Positions 1 to 8,517 of a stretch of DNA of 64,000 bases are shown piece by piece. The stretch spans positions 17,409 through 81,408 of the forward strand of contig NZ_LATD01000006.1 in NCBI RefSeq assembly GCF_000981895.1. The letters are read 5' to 3'. This DNA is from Streptomyces odonnellii. GTDB taxonomy: Bacteria > Actinomycetota > Actinomycetes > Streptomycetales > Streptomycetaceae. Positions within the stretch are counted from its first letter, which is position 1, and every line of letters begins with the position of its first letter. The notes beneath the pieces are model-generated. The model did not search any database, had not been told where the DNA came from, and saw only the letters and a list, made by a program, of their open reading frames with translations. A program made the position numbers and the translations under genes.

Positions 1-42
1 GCCGCGGGGGGTGCTACGAGACAGGAGAGCAGGACACGGGAC

Positions 43-936
43 ATGGACCTCGCTCTGCTGCGTACCTTCGTCACCGTCCACCGCGCCGGCTCCTTCACCC
101 GTGCCGCGGCGCTGCTAGGACTCTCCCAGCCCGCCGTGACCAGCCAGATCAGAACCCTGGAGCGGCAGCTCGGCCGCCCGCTCTTCCTGCGCCAGGCGCG
201 TGGCGTGACCCCCACGACGATCGGCGACGAACTCGCGCAGCGGGCGGCGCCCCATCTCGACGCGCTCGTCGAGATCGCCGAGAGCGGGCTCGACGAGGAG
301 TACGGCGTACGGACGCTCCATCTCGCCGGGCCGCCGGAGTTCATCTCCCTGCGCGCGCTCCCCGCGCTCACGCCGCTCACCACCCAGGGCCTCGCACTGC
401 GCACCTCGTTCTCCGGCAATGCCGAGGAGGCCCTGGAGGGGCTGGCGGCCGGACACCACGATCTGGTCATCACCACGGCGCGGCCCCGCGGCGGACTGCT
501 CACCGCCACTCCCCTCTGCGACGAGGAACATGTGCTGGTGGCCGCGCCCCGCTGGGCCGCGCGGCTGGGACACACGGTGCTGCGCGAGGGGCATGTGGTG
601 CTGGAGCGGCTGCCGGTGGTGGAGGTGCACGAGTCCCTGCCGCTCGTCTCGCGCTACTGGACGGCCGTCTTCGACTCGCGACCGGCCACCGCGGGCACGG
701 TGATCGCGCCCGATCTGCGGGCCGTACTGGAATGCGCGGTGGCGGGCGCGGGCCTCGCCGTACTGCCCCGCTACCTCTGCCAGGGGGCACTGGAACGGGG
801 AGAGGTGGTCGCGCTCCTCGATCCGCCGGTCCCTCCGCTGCGCACCTACTTCATGGTCGTACGCACCGGCACCCTCGCCCTGCCGCCGGTCGCGCGGGCG
901 CACGAGTGGCTGCTGCGCGCCGCGGCGGACTGGTGA
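43..936 (+). CDS. LysR-family transcriptional regulator
   Basis: A 297-aa DNA-binding regulator with the usual LysR length. Residues 1-60 form the winged HTH (LLRTFVTVHRAGSFTRAAA, then LSQPAVTSQIRTLE). Residues about 90-295 look like the periplasmic-binding-type effector domain, including the late GAGLAVLPRYL segment typical of the family. The effector cannot be read from the sequence. A purine-rich stretch (gagacaggagagcagg) lies just upstream of the ATG. The NUDIX gene follows 52 bases downstream on the same strand, so the two may be co-transcribed; LysR proteins more often control a divergent gene, but the left neighbour is outside the window. Family assignment is secure; target unknown. 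Confidence 0.93.
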   Translation: MDLALLRTFVTVHRAGSFTRAAALLGLSQPAVTSQIRTLERQLGRPLFLRQARGVTPTTIGDELAQRAAPHLDALVEIAESGLDEEYGVRTLHLAGPPEFISLRALPALTPLTTQGLALRTSFSGNAEEALEGLAAGHHDLVITTARPRGGLLTATPLCDEEHVLVAAPRWAARLGHTVLREGHVVLERLPVVEVHESLPLVSRYWTAVFDSRPATAGTVIAPDLRAVLECAVAGAGLAVLPRYLCQGALERGEVVALLDPPVPPLRTYFMVVRTGTLALPPVARAHEWLLRAAADW

Positions 937-988
937 CCGGGCGCCCAGCCGGAGTTTCAGAACGGGTGGTACGGGCGAACCTCTTCCC

Positions 989-1468
989 ATGACCGAACGG
1001 CCCGTGGTCAAGCGCACCGCACGCGCCATCCTGCTCGACGGGGACGATCTGATCCTCATCAAACGCACCAAGCCGGGGGTGGACCCGTACTGGATCACTC
1101 CGGGCGGCGGGGTCGAGACGGCGGACACCACCGTTGTCGACGCGCTCCACCGCGAAGTCCACGAAGAACTGGGCGCCAAGATCGTCGATGTGGTGCCGTG
1201 CTTCGTCGACACCGTGGAGCACATCGCCGGCGGCGGAGTGACCGGCGTCAAGGTGCAGCACTTCTTCGTCTGCCGGCTGGAGTCGATGGACACCTCGCTG
1301 CGGCACGGCCCCGAGATGGACGAGCCCTGCGGGGAGTACGAGATCGTCCGGGTGCCGTTCAGCCGGGTCGGGATCGCCGCCGTCCATCTCGTACCGCTGT
1401 CGCTGCGGCACTATCTGGACGGCAATATCGAGGGCGTGCGCGCGATGCACGCCCCCGACCTGGGCTGA
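989..1468 (+). CDS. NUDIX hydrolase
   Basis: A 159-aa protein of NUDIX fold, a family that hydrolyses nucleoside diphosphates linked to another moiety. The Nudix box lies at about residues 39-64 (WITPGGGVET ... REVHEELGAKI). The REVHEELG helix carrying the metal-binding glutamates is intact. The first conserved Glu of the GX5EX7 part is Asp, and the spacing to REV is one residue longer than consensus. Substrate cannot be predicted. The gene is convergent with the globin-reductase gene 57 bases away; a 7-base stem (1494-1500 with 1519-1525) in the gap is a weak terminator candidate. Confidence 0.9.
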   Translation: MTERPVVKRTARAILLDGDDLILIKRTKPGVDPYWITPGGGVETADTTVVDALHREVHEELGAKIVDVVPCFVDTVEHIAGGGVTGVKVQHFFVCRLESMDTSLRHGPEMDEPCGEYEIVRVPFSRVGIAAVHLVPLSLRHYLDGNIEGVRAMHAPDLG

Positions 1469-1525
1469 TGGCCGCCATTGACATGGTGTCCTTCCGTGTG
1501 GCCGTCCGTGAGTCCGGGCACACGG

Positions 1526-3523
1526 TCAGTTGGCGCCGGCTGCCACCAGCTCTTCGAGTGAGTCGTGGCGTATCCGCTCGGAGGGGATCCCCGCGCCCTT
1601 GAGCGCGTCCAGCCCGCTGCGGATCATCCCGGGCGGCCCCGACAGATACGCGTCGTACTCGTGCCAGGGACCGTGCTCGCGCACCGCCTCCGGCAGCTGT
1701 CCCTTCAGGCCCAGGCTGGGCCCCTCGGCGACCACCGGGCGTACGGAGAGCCAGGGGTGCTCGCTCTGGAGCCGCAGCATCGTCTCGATGTCGTACAGGT
1801 CCTGGTCGCTGCGCGCGCCGTAGAAGACCTCGACCGGGCGCCGGTGGCCGTGCTCGGCTACATCCTCGACGAGCGCCTTGATCGGGGCGATGCCTGTGCC
1901 GCCGCCCAGACAGAGCAGCCCGTTCCGGCTGCTGTGGTCGACGGTCATCGAACCGGCCGGCGGACCGAGGCGCAGTACGTCGCCCGGACTGGCGTGATGG
2001 ACAAGGGCGTTGGACACCCAGCCAGCCGGGACTGCCTTGATGTGGAAGGACAGCAGCCCGTCCGGGCGCGGCGCCGAGGCGAAGGAGTAGTGCCGCCAGA
2101 CCCGGGGCCACCTCGGTGTCTCCAGGCTGGTGTACTGCCCGGCCAGGAAGGGGTACGGCTTGTCGGGCCGGACCGTGACGACGGCTATGTCCGGGGTGCG
2201 CAGTTCGTGCGAGACCACTTCGGCCTGCCACCAGGCCGGGGCGTACAGCTCGTTCTCGGCGGCGGCGTCGATCATGATCTGCGAGATGGTCGTGTACGTC
2301 CTGACCCAGGCGGCCTCGGTCTCGTCGTCCCAGGTAAGGAGCGCGTAGCGGGTCAGGGCGCCGATGAGGGCCTCGCCCACGGCGGGGTAGTGCGTGGCCT
2401 GGGTGCCGTACTTCCGGTGGCCACGCCCGAGCTGGCGGAGATAGCCGGTCAGGATGTCCGGGGTGTCCATGTGCTCGGCGGCGGTGAGCAGCGCCTTGAG
2501 GAGCCGGTCGCGCTGGGCGTCCATGGCCGCGGGGAACAGACTGCGCAGATCGGGGTGGCGGACGAAGAGCAGCGCGTAGAAGTACGAGGTGAGCTGGTCT
2601 GCGACGGGTGCGACCTCGTCCAGCGTGCGGCGGATGAGGACCGCGTCGGGGGACGCGTTCGCGTCCTCGGCGAAGAGCGAGCCGGAGGACTCGGGCGCGG
2701 TGGTGGACGGCTGCGAGGCCGGCACCTCGGGCGGCAGCGCGGCGGACACCGAAGCCGCTCGCGGCGCCGGAGCCTCCTGGGGCAGCGGTGCCGCCTGGGG
2801 AGGCAGCGGACCGGCGCCCTTGACCTCATCGGCGCGCGGCTCGGACGAGCGCGGCTCAGCGACGCGCGGTTCGGAGGCGCGCGGTTCGGAGGCGCCGGTA
2901 TCCGTTGCTCGCGGCATGGCCCCGGGCTGTGCCGCGGCGGGCTGCGCGGCCGGGGGGCGCGCTTCGAACGGCTGTTGTACGGGGCCGGGCCGGACGGGCG
3001 CCTGCATGGGGGCCTGCACGGAGGCCTGCTGTACGGGCTCCTGCCGCGCGCCGGCAGATCGTACGGCCGCTTCCCCCGGGGCCGCGGGAGAGGCCGGCCG
3101 CGGCGCTCCACCGGGCGCGGCCGTCGTGCCGGGACCCTCGTGGACCGGCGGATGCACGGCCGGTACATCCCCGCCGCGGGGCCCCTTGGTGCGAGGCCGG
3201 AAGGCGTCGGGTACGTCATTCACGGGCGCGGGAGGCCGGGAGGCGGCATCCGGCCGGCTGTCATGCCCCGCGGGGCCCTCGCGCGGAGGCCGTCCAGGAC
3301 GCGCCGCTCCGGAACCGACCGGGCGTATGGACGCAAGTGACCGGCTCGGCACGGCTATTCGCTCCCGGCCTGCCGCCTCCGGCGTACCGGTCGCGGTCCC
3401 CTCCGCCGTACCGGAGTCCGTGCGGCCGTCGCCGCTCGGCGCTCTGCGGGGAGCGAACCAACCGCCCCTTCCGTTCCCTCCGGAAGTGCCGTTGTCGGCC
3501 GACGTGGTGGTCGGAGCGTCCAT
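1526..3523 (-). CDS. Globin-FAD/NAD(P)H oxidoreductase with long disordered N-terminus (flavohemoprotein-like)
   Basis: A 665-aa protein. Residues 1 to about 285 are low-complexity (Pro, Ala, Gln, Arg) and include an EPR pentapeptide repeat. A globin domain follows (about 290-425; TSYFYALLF with the B10-type Tyr, GRGHRKYG with the likely proximal His), then a ferredoxin-reductase module with the FAD motif RHYSFASAP and the NAD motif GGGTGIAPIKAL. Flavohemoproteins with this order detoxify nitric oxide or reduce oxygen, but the classical proteins are about 400 aa and lack the N-terminal extension. The start at 3523 is preferred over an ATG at 3544 because purine-rich GAGGCGAGG lies upstream of it. 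Role in NO defence is inferred. Confidence 0.87.
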   Translation of the reverse strand: MDAPTTTSADNGTSGGNGRGGWFAPRRAPSGDGRTDSGTAEGTATGTPEAAGRERIAVPSRSLASIRPVGSGAARPGRPPREGPAGHDSRPDAASRPPAPVNDVPDAFRPRTKGPRGGDVPAVHPPVHEGPGTTAAPGGAPRPASPAAPGEAAVRSAGARQEPVQQASVQAPMQAPVRPGPVQQPFEARPPAAQPAAAQPGAMPRATDTGASEPRASEPRVAEPRSSEPRADEVKGAGPLPPQAAPLPQEAPAPRAASVSAALPPEVPASQPSTTAPESSGSLFAEDANASPDAVLIRRTLDEVAPVADQLTSYFYALLFVRHPDLRSLFPAAMDAQRDRLLKALLTAAEHMDTPDILTGYLRQLGRGHRKYGTQATHYPAVGEALIGALTRYALLTWDDETEAAWVRTYTTISQIMIDAAAENELYAPAWWQAEVVSHELRTPDIAVVTVRPDKPYPFLAGQYTSLETPRWPRVWRHYSFASAPRPDGLLSFHIKAVPAGWVSNALVHHASPGDVLRLGPPAGSMTVDHSSRNGLLCLGGGTGIAPIKALVEDVAEHGHRRPVEVFYGARSDQDLYDIETMLRLQSEHPWLSVRPVVAEGPSLGLKGQLPEAVREHGPWHEYDAYLSGPPGMIRSGLDALKGAGIPSERIRHDSLEELVAAGAN
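2836..2903 (-). repeat. 15-base tandem repeat encoding EPR pentapeptides
   Basis: Imperfect 15-base units (GCGCGGCTCGG-type) are repeated four to five times inside the disordered region of the globin-reductase gene. They encode SEPRA/SEPRV/AEPRS/SEPRA-like units, so expansion or loss keeps the frame. The unit length being a multiple of three and the position outside the folded domains fit tolerated slippage. Confidence 0.75.
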
Positions 3524-3861
3524 GGTGTGCCTCGCCTCGAACATCTTTCGGTCGGTCTGCGCACTTCCGCTGGCCCGGAATGCGCTAGCAATTCCCCGCT
3601 CTGACTAGGACTGTTGGCAGCCCACATTAGCCGCCGCCATACCTCTCACCGGGGTCGGAACCGGCAGAGTGTGAGATTGACCGCTATCCCTGCCGTCGCA
3701 GCATGGCAGGAAGCGTCAGCGCATGGGACAAAGAGCGCGAAGTCCGGCCATCCACACCGGATTTACCGTTAGGCTCCATTGCTCCCGTGCCCATTCGCGG
3801 TTTCCAGCCGCGTTTCCCGCAGCACCTGCGGGCCAGGGTATTACTGTCGCGGGCGCCCCAC
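3524..3861. other. Intergenic region without a gene
   Basis: The stretch between the globin-reductase start and the HAD gene end holds no convincing coding frame. It is less GC-rich than its neighbours around 3590-3760 and must carry the promoter of the globin-reductase gene, read leftwards. I could not pick a confident -35/-10 pair, terminator or known operator in it. Confidence 0.4.
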
Positions 3862-4503
3862 TTACCGTACGGGACAGACGAGTTGGTACGCCTCGCGCAG
3901 ATCGCCTCCGCTGTACGTGTGGGTGGCCAGCCCGGACAGATGGTGGTCCGCATTCACCGCCACCGCCCTGGGCACCACCGCGAAGATCTCGGCGTCCGAC
4001 ATCGAATCACCGTATGCAACGCAGTCGTCCAGCCTTACCCCGAACTCTGCACACAGCCGGTTCGCGACCTTCACTTTCGCCGCCGGGCTCAGAATGCCCG
4101 CCCGGTCGACCGGCTCGGTGAAAGGCACCAGCGGCCAGCGTGAACCATGGGCCGCATGGGCGCCCCAGTCCAGCAGCCGCGTAACAAAGAAGTCGGGCGA
4201 GAGGGAAATAACGGCACAGTAATCACCTTGGCTCCGGATATCCGCCCAGACCTCACGGATTCCGGCCAGCCAGGGCGCCCCTTCGAAGGCCGCCGACACC
4301 TGCGCAACAGTCAGATCGGCCCACAGCTCCCGCGCCCGGACCGCGAACTCGTCCGGCGCCATCCCCCGGGAGAGGAAGTCGGCCTCCAGCGCGGCGATCT
4401 CGGTGCTCAGCCCGAGCTGCCGGGAGATCTCCACAGCGGCGGCCGATCCACGGATGAGCGTTCCATCGAGGTCAAAGAGATGCAGTCTGCGTACGCTCGC
4501 CAT
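3862..4503 (-). CDS. HAD-superfamily phosphatase (HAD-IB, SerB-like)
   Basis: A 213-aa soluble HAD hydrolase. Motif I is LFDLDGTLI at residues 9-17 (nucleophile and acid-base Asp). Motif II is the VISLSP stretch near residue 100, and motif IV is YGDSMSD near 168. Length and motif spacing resemble SerB/HAD-IB enzymes that dephosphorylate small phosphomonoesters; the real substrate is unknown. The ATG at 4503 is the only start that keeps motif I, although no good Shine-Dalgarno sequence precedes it. Divergent from the DUF2269 gene, with 67 bases between the two starts. Confidence 0.85.
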   Translation of the reverse strand: MASVRRLHLFDLDGTLIRGSAAAVEISRQLGLSTEIAALEADFLSRGMAPDEFAVRARELWADLTVAQVSAAFEGAPWLAGIREVWADIRSQGDYCAVISLSPDFFVTRLLDWGAHAAHGSRWPLVPFTEPVDRAGILSPAAKVKVANRLCAEFGVRLDDCVAYGDSMSDAEIFAVVPRAVAVNADHHLSGLATHTYSGGDLREAYQLVCPVR

Positions 4504-4570
4504 GTACGCCGAGGTTAGTACGTACGGTTACTCCCGTCGTCAGACGCCCTTCCACCGGCCGGACGGCACC

Positions 4571-5131
4571 GTGTTTCACGTGAAACCACTCACTCGGTCC
4601 GTCCGTCGGGCGCTCCTCGTTGTCCATGTCGCCACCTCTGTGAGCTGGCTGGGGCTCACCCTCGGCCTGCTGACGCTTGGCGTGACCGCCTACACCACCG
4701 ACGCCCCCGCCACCACCCAGGCCAGCTATGACGCCATGAAGATCCTCGCCAACTGGCTGATCGTCCCAGTGGCACTGCTCGCTCTGGTCAGCGGACTGGT
4801 GCTCTCACTCGGTACGCCCTGGGGCCTGGCCCGCCACTGGTGGGTCTCGATCAAGCTCTGGCTCACCCTGATCACCTTCGTGGCGACGGTCTTTGCACTG
4901 CGGCCGACCATCAATCAGGCCGCGGTCCTCGGGATACCCAACACCAGCCTGATCGCCGCCCCCACGGTGGCGAGTTCCGCGTATTTCTTTATGACCGCGA
5001 TCTCGGTACTCAAGCCCTGGGGGCCGACCCGGCGCGGCCGACGCCATCGGATCACGACCACTTCCCGCGCCGCTTCTCGCACCACTTCCCGCAAACTGGT
5101 GGACGAACGATCATCGACTCCGACAGCCTGA
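4571..5131 (+). CDS. DUF2269-type integral membrane protein
   Basis: A 186-aa membrane protein with four predicted hydrophobic helices (LLVVHVATSVSWLGLTLGL, LIVPVALLALVSGLVL, LWLTLITFVATVFAL, and a final AAPTVASSAYFFMTAI stretch) and a basic C-terminal tail. The pattern matches DUF2269, a family of unknown function. GTG at 4571 and GTG at 4580 are both possible starts; both lie in or at the edge of an exact parS site (4573-4586), so the first residues are MFHVKP or MKP. The downstream GNAT gene begins 5 bases after the stop, suggesting co-expression. No ribosome-binding site is obvious. Confidence 0.72.
   Translation: MFHVKPLTRSVRRALLVVHVATSVSWLGLTLGLLTLGVTAYTTDAPATTQASYDAMKILANWLIVPVALLALVSGLVLSLGTPWGLARHWWVSIKLWLTLITFVATVFALRPTINQAAVLGIPNTSLIAAPTVASSAYFFMTAISVLKPWGPTRRGRRHRITTTSRAASRTTSRKLVDERSSTPTA
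4573..4586. other. parS site (exact)
   Basis: GTTTCACGTGAAAC, an exact match to the Streptomyces parS palindrome bound by ParB. It overlaps the start codon region of the DUF2269 gene, about 45 kb left of oriC. Confidence 0.95.
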
Positions 5132-5136
5132 TCCCC

Positions 5137-6174
5137 ATGCCGACAGCGACACCACTCTCCGCTTTGCCGATCCGCCGTCTGACCATGAACGACCTCATGT
5201 CCTGTGCGGACCTCGCCGAGGACCGCGGTTGGGCGCGAGAGGAGCGCAGGTGGGGTCTGCTGCTGACGGCGGGCACCGGATACGGCATCGACGATCCGGA
5301 GGGCAGAGGGCTGGCCGCCGTCTGTGTGATCACGTCGTACGGTTCCGCATACAGCGCCTCGTACCGGTCGTACGGGTCCCCTGGGTCCCCGAGGTCCCCT
5401 GGGTCCCCGAGCGGCTCCTCTGGGTCCCCGAGCGGCTCCTCGTACGGCTCCCGCTCCGGGAGCGAGACCCCGCGCCTCGGGGCGTACGGCGTCTCGGGCG
5501 ACCGGGGTCTCGCCACGGTCGGCATGATGCTGGTCGCCGGACGGCATGCCCGGCAGGGCCTCGGCCGCCGGATGATGACGCATGTGCTGCGCGAAGCGGG
5601 GGACACTCCGCTCATCCTGAACGCCACGGAGTACGGCCTGCCGCTCTATCAGCAGCTCGGCTTCACCAGCATCGGCCTGACCCAGACGGTTCTCGGGCAC
5701 TTCAAGACCCCGGAGTCGATGCCGTCGCAGGCCCGGGTGACGACCCGGCCCGCGACCGCCGATGATCTGTCGGCCATCGTCCGCCTGGACAGTCAGATCT
5801 TCGGTGCCGACCGTACCCATTTGATCGTGCGCCTCCCTGCCTTCGCGGACCACCTCAGGGTCGCGGAGGACAGCTCGGGGCTCATCGGTTACGCGGCCGC
5901 CTGGCCCACACCCGCGGCGGATGTGATCGGCCCGCTGATCGCCAAGGACACCGATACGGCGAAGGCCCTTGTCAGCTCCCTGACGGCCGGGATCGCCGAT
6001 TCCGGTCGGCCGCTGCGTACGGTGATCGACATACGCCACGAAGAGCTGCTGGCCTGGGTGAAGGACCATGGTCTGGAGCCGACCACCCGGACCACCACGA
6101 TGATCCATGGCATCCCCGACCAACCGGGTGACTGGACCAGGCGGTTCGCACCGCTGAATCTGGCGACGGGCTGA
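5137..6174 (+). CDS. Tandem GNAT-domain protein with low-complexity insert
   Basis: A 345-aa protein with two GNAT-like halves. The first (about 1-195) has an acetyl-CoA loop-like segment HARQGLGRRMMTHVL and a late GLPLYQQLGF motif. The second (about 205-345) starts at ARVTTRPATADDL and has weaker motifs, as usual in tandem GNAT proteins where one half is degenerate. Between residues about 70 and 110 a Gly/Ser/Pro/Tyr-rich insert made of short tandem repeats interrupts the first half before its acetyl-CoA motif. ATG at 5137 is chosen because it follows the DUF2269 stop by 5 bases. Acceptor substrate unknown. Confidence 0.75.
   Translation: MPTATPLSALPIRRLTMNDLMSCADLAEDRGWAREERRWGLLLTAGTGYGIDDPEGRGLAAVCVITSYGSAYSASYRSYGSPGSPRSPGSPSGSSGSPSGSSYGSRSGSETPRLGAYGVSGDRGLATVGMMLVAGRHARQGLGRRMMTHVLREAGDTPLILNATEYGLPLYQQLGFTSIGLTQTVLGHFKTPESMPSQARVTTRPATADDLSAIVRLDSQIFGADRTHLIVRLPAFADHLRVAEDSSGLIGYAAAWPTPAADVIGPLIAKDTDTAKALVSSLTAGIADSGRPLRTVIDIRHEELLAWVKDHGLEPTTRTTTMIHGIPDQPGDWTRRFAPLNLATG
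5374..5442 (+). repeat. 9-base and 21-base tandem repeats inside a GNAT gene
   Basis: Units of the type GGGTCCCCT/G repeat at 5374-5400. They are followed by two copies of a 21-base unit (5401-5421 and 5422-5442) differing at the last base. The translated product is a run of GSP, RSP and SGSS units. All units are multiples of three, so copy-number change keeps the frame. Confidence 0.85.
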
Positions 6175-6330
6175 ACCGGACGGCGGACCGTCGCGGTACG
6201 AGCCACCGGCCGGGATCGCCCCTGAGCCGTGCCGACCGCCGCGCGCCAGACGGGATGCGGCAGACACGGCCCAGGTCCTGGCCGGCGCCCTTGGATCCCC
6301 CCGCCGGGGTCCCGGCGTACCCTGCGGATC

Positions 6331-6783
6331 ATGAGCGATCCGGAGATACGGCGTGCGGCCCCCGACGACATCCCCGCCATTGTGGCGATGCTCGCGGACG
6401 ATCCGCTGGGCGCCCAGCGCGAGTCCCCCGACGACCTCACGCCGTACACCGCGGCCTTTCAGCGCCTCGCGAGCGACCCGAACCAGCATCTGATGGTGGC
6501 CGTACGCGACGGCCGGGTGGTCGGTACGCTCCAGCTCACCATCGTCCCCGGACTCTCCCGGCGAGGTGCCCTGCGCTCAGTCATCGAGGGAGTACGCGTC
6601 CATCGCGATGAGCGTGGCAGCGGGCTCGGCACCCGGTTCATCGAGTGGGCGGTCGATGAATCCCGGCGCCAGGGCTGCCAGTTGGTCCAGCTCACCTCCG
6701 ATGCGAGCCGTACCGACGCGCATCGCTTCTATGAGCGGCTGGGCTTCACCGCCTCCCATCTGGGCTTCAAACTCCAGCTCTGA
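6331..6783 (+). CDS. GNAT family N-acetyltransferase
   Basis: A 150-aa single-domain GNAT. Residues 1-20 give the first strand and helix (IRRAAPDDIPAIVAML), the acetyl-CoA pyrophosphate loop is RDERGSGLGTRFIEWA near 95-108, and the end has the typical HRFYERLGF motif. Length is normal for the family. The substrate is not recognisable. The start is the ATG at 6331, where homology to the GNAT N-terminus begins. A 156-base gap separates it from the upstream tandem-GNAT gene, so separate transcription is possible. Confidence 0.88.
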   Translation: MSDPEIRRAAPDDIPAIVAMLADDPLGAQRESPDDLTPYTAAFQRLASDPNQHLMVAVRDGRVVGTLQLTIVPGLSRRGALRSVIEGVRVHRDERGSGLGTRFIEWAVDESRRQGCQLVQLTSDASRTDAHRFYERLGFTASHLGFKLQL

Positions 6784-6822
6784 CCCCCAGGGCTCGGGCC
6801 CTGCCCCCCTCACCCCCGAGCA

Positions 6823-6862
6823 CCGAATCCTGCCCCCGAGCACCGAGCACCGAGCACCGAAG
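6823..6862. repeat. Short GAGCACC tandem repeats
   Basis: Four to five copies of the heptamer CGAGCAC lie downstream of the GNAT gene and just before the parS site at 6892. No coding function is seen; this is probably simple slippage in intergenic DNA. Confidence 0.6.
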
Positions 6863-6891
6863 AGCCTGTCGGAGATCAACCAGCTATGCCT

Positions 6892-6905
6892 GTTTCACGT
6901 GAAAC
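6892..6905. other. parS site (exact)
   Basis: GTTTCACGTGAAAC, an exact parS copy in the gap between the convergent GNAT and serine-hydrolase genes. A half-match GTTTCACG follows at 6914-6921 and runs into the stop codon of the hydrolase gene; it could help ParB spreading or be a decayed copy. Confidence 0.95.
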
Positions 6906-6916
6906 ATCCGCTTGTT

Positions 6917-8326
6917 TCACGTTGCCAAACCGCGCCAGCCGCCCTCGTCCACCCCGCCGGGCACATCCGCCTCTGGGTCATAGGGATGGCGGGTAAAGGC
7001 GAACGAGCCAAGGTCGAGATGGTCCACCGAGCCGTCCGGCCTGCGCACCACTCGCAAGGTCTCCCCCGCGTAGTAGCCGTCGAGCCCCGTCCAGGTGCCA
7101 TCCGGCTCCGCGGCAAAGCGCGAGCCACGCCCGCCGCCGCGTAGTGGGTGCAGATCCACCCCGCGGTCCGCCGCCAGCTTCAGGGCGAAGGCATGGGTGC
7201 CCCAGTACCACGGTCCGGTGAGGTCCAGCACCTTCTGATCGACCTCGGGCAGCGGGCGCCAGGGCTCGGGGATCCGAGGCTCGGCATCCGCCACAATCCC
7301 GATGAGATCGACGGCGACAGCCCCGACCGCCGGCCCCGAGGTGGCATTGGCGAGCACCACCGCCCCCACCCCGTCCGCCACGCTCACCCACAGGGAGGCG
7401 ACAAAGCCCGGCAGCGACCCGCCATGGCCGAGCAGGCTCCGGCCGCCCCGGCGGGCAAGCTGGACACCGAGCCCATAGCCGCCGTCCCACTGCCCGGCCT
7501 CGGGCGGAGCGGACGGGGTTCGCATCTCCCGTACGGACTCGGCACTCAGCACCGTGTCGTCGCCCTCGGCGAGGAAGACCGCGAAGCGGCACAGATCGGC
7601 GGCGGTCGACCAGAGCTGTCCTGCCGGGGCCATCAACCCGAGGTCCATGGCGGGCTCGGGCAGCATCACATCGGCCCAGGGATGCACGGCCCAGCCTCCG
7701 GCATGCGGGGCGACGGGCCGAGCGGTCGTACGGTTCATGCCCAGCGGCTCCAGGATCTCCCGCCGCAGCGCCTCCTCCCAGGACACCCCCCGTACCGCCT
7801 CGATCAGCGAACCCAGCAGGGTGTAGCCGGGATTGGAGTAGTGGTGCCGGCGCCCGGACGGATGGAGTACGGGCCGCTCGCCGAGGACATCGGAGAGTTC
7901 CGGGCGTGAGGTGCCCGGTGTCCGTTCCCACCAGGGTGCCGGAGTCTCGGCAGCCAGTCCCGCGGTGTGGTCGAGAAGCTGGGCGACGGTGATCTCGCCC
8001 ACCCCGGTGCCCGGAAGGTGCTTCTCCAGCGGGTCGCTGAGATCGAGCAGTCCTTCGTCGCGCAGCCGCAGCACCAGTACGGCGGTGAAGGTCTTGGTGA
8101 TCGACCCGATGCGGTACTGGGTGTCGGCGTCCGGGGCATGCCCGTCCACACAGGTACGGGAACCCGTCCAGACCATCCGTCCCTCCCGGGCCACCGCCGC
8201 GACCAGCGAGGGGGCGCGGCCCTCGGACTGGGCGAGGGCGATGCGGTGCAGCAGGGCCCGTCGGGTGCCGGGCAGCAGCTCTTCAAAAGGCGATGCGGGC
8301 GATGTGGACAATGCAGGCGATGTCAT
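6917..8326 (-). CDS. Serine hydrolase of the beta-lactamase/penicillin-binding fold
   Basis: A 469-aa protein of the class C beta-lactamase-like family (esterases, D-aminopeptidases, carboxypeptidases). The catalytic SxxK is SITK near residue 75, the YxN motif is YSNPGY near 165, and the late HxG motif is HGGSLPG near 300. A C-terminal region of about 120 aa after the catalytic domain resembles the lipocalin-like extension found in this family. No clear signal peptide, so it is probably cytoplasmic. ATG at 8326 is chosen over one 9 bases upstream; neither has a strong ribosome-binding site. Likely peptidase or esterase rather than a true beta-lactamase. Confidence 0.87.
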   Translation of the reverse strand: MTSPALSTSPASPFEELLPGTRRALLHRIALAQSEGRAPSLVAAVAREGRMVWTGSRTCVDGHAPDADTQYRIGSITKTFTAVLVLRLRDEGLLDLSDPLEKHLPGTGVGEITVAQLLDHTAGLAAETPAPWWERTPGTSRPELSDVLGERPVLHPSGRRHHYSNPGYTLLGSLIEAVRGVSWEEALRREILEPLGMNRTTARPVAPHAGGWAVHPWADVMLPEPAMDLGLMAPAGQLWSTAADLCRFAVFLAEGDDTVLSAESVREMRTPSAPPEAGQWDGGYGLGVQLARRGGRSLLGHGGSLPGFVASLWVSVADGVGAVVLANATSGPAVGAVAVDLIGIVADAEPRIPEPWRPLPEVDQKVLDLTGPWYWGTHAFALKLAADRGVDLHPLRGGGRGSRFAAEPDGTWTGLDGYYAGETLRVVRRPDGSVDHLDLGSFAFTRHPYDPEADVPGGVDEGGWRGLAT

Positions 8327-8517
8327 GAGCCACATCTACCGGTGCCGCCCTGCCGAGTCGACTCCATTTCGCAAGCCGCGGAACGGCTGGCACGGGCGGG
8401 TCGACGCGCGTTGCGCGCCGCTTGCGGTCCGGCCCGTATACGTATTCCCGCGTACATCCGAGTCGTACATCCGAGCTGTATGCCCGTATCCGAGTCGTAT
8501 GCCCGGGAAGGCTGACC

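Noticed and set aside
6914..6921. Half parS GTTTCACG next to the real site
   Set aside because: Only one half of the palindrome matches, so it is not called a separate parS.
8303..8311. Exact DnaA-box 9-mer TGTGGACAA
   Set aside because: It lies inside the start of the serine-hydrolase gene as a lone copy and is expected by chance about once in a window this size.
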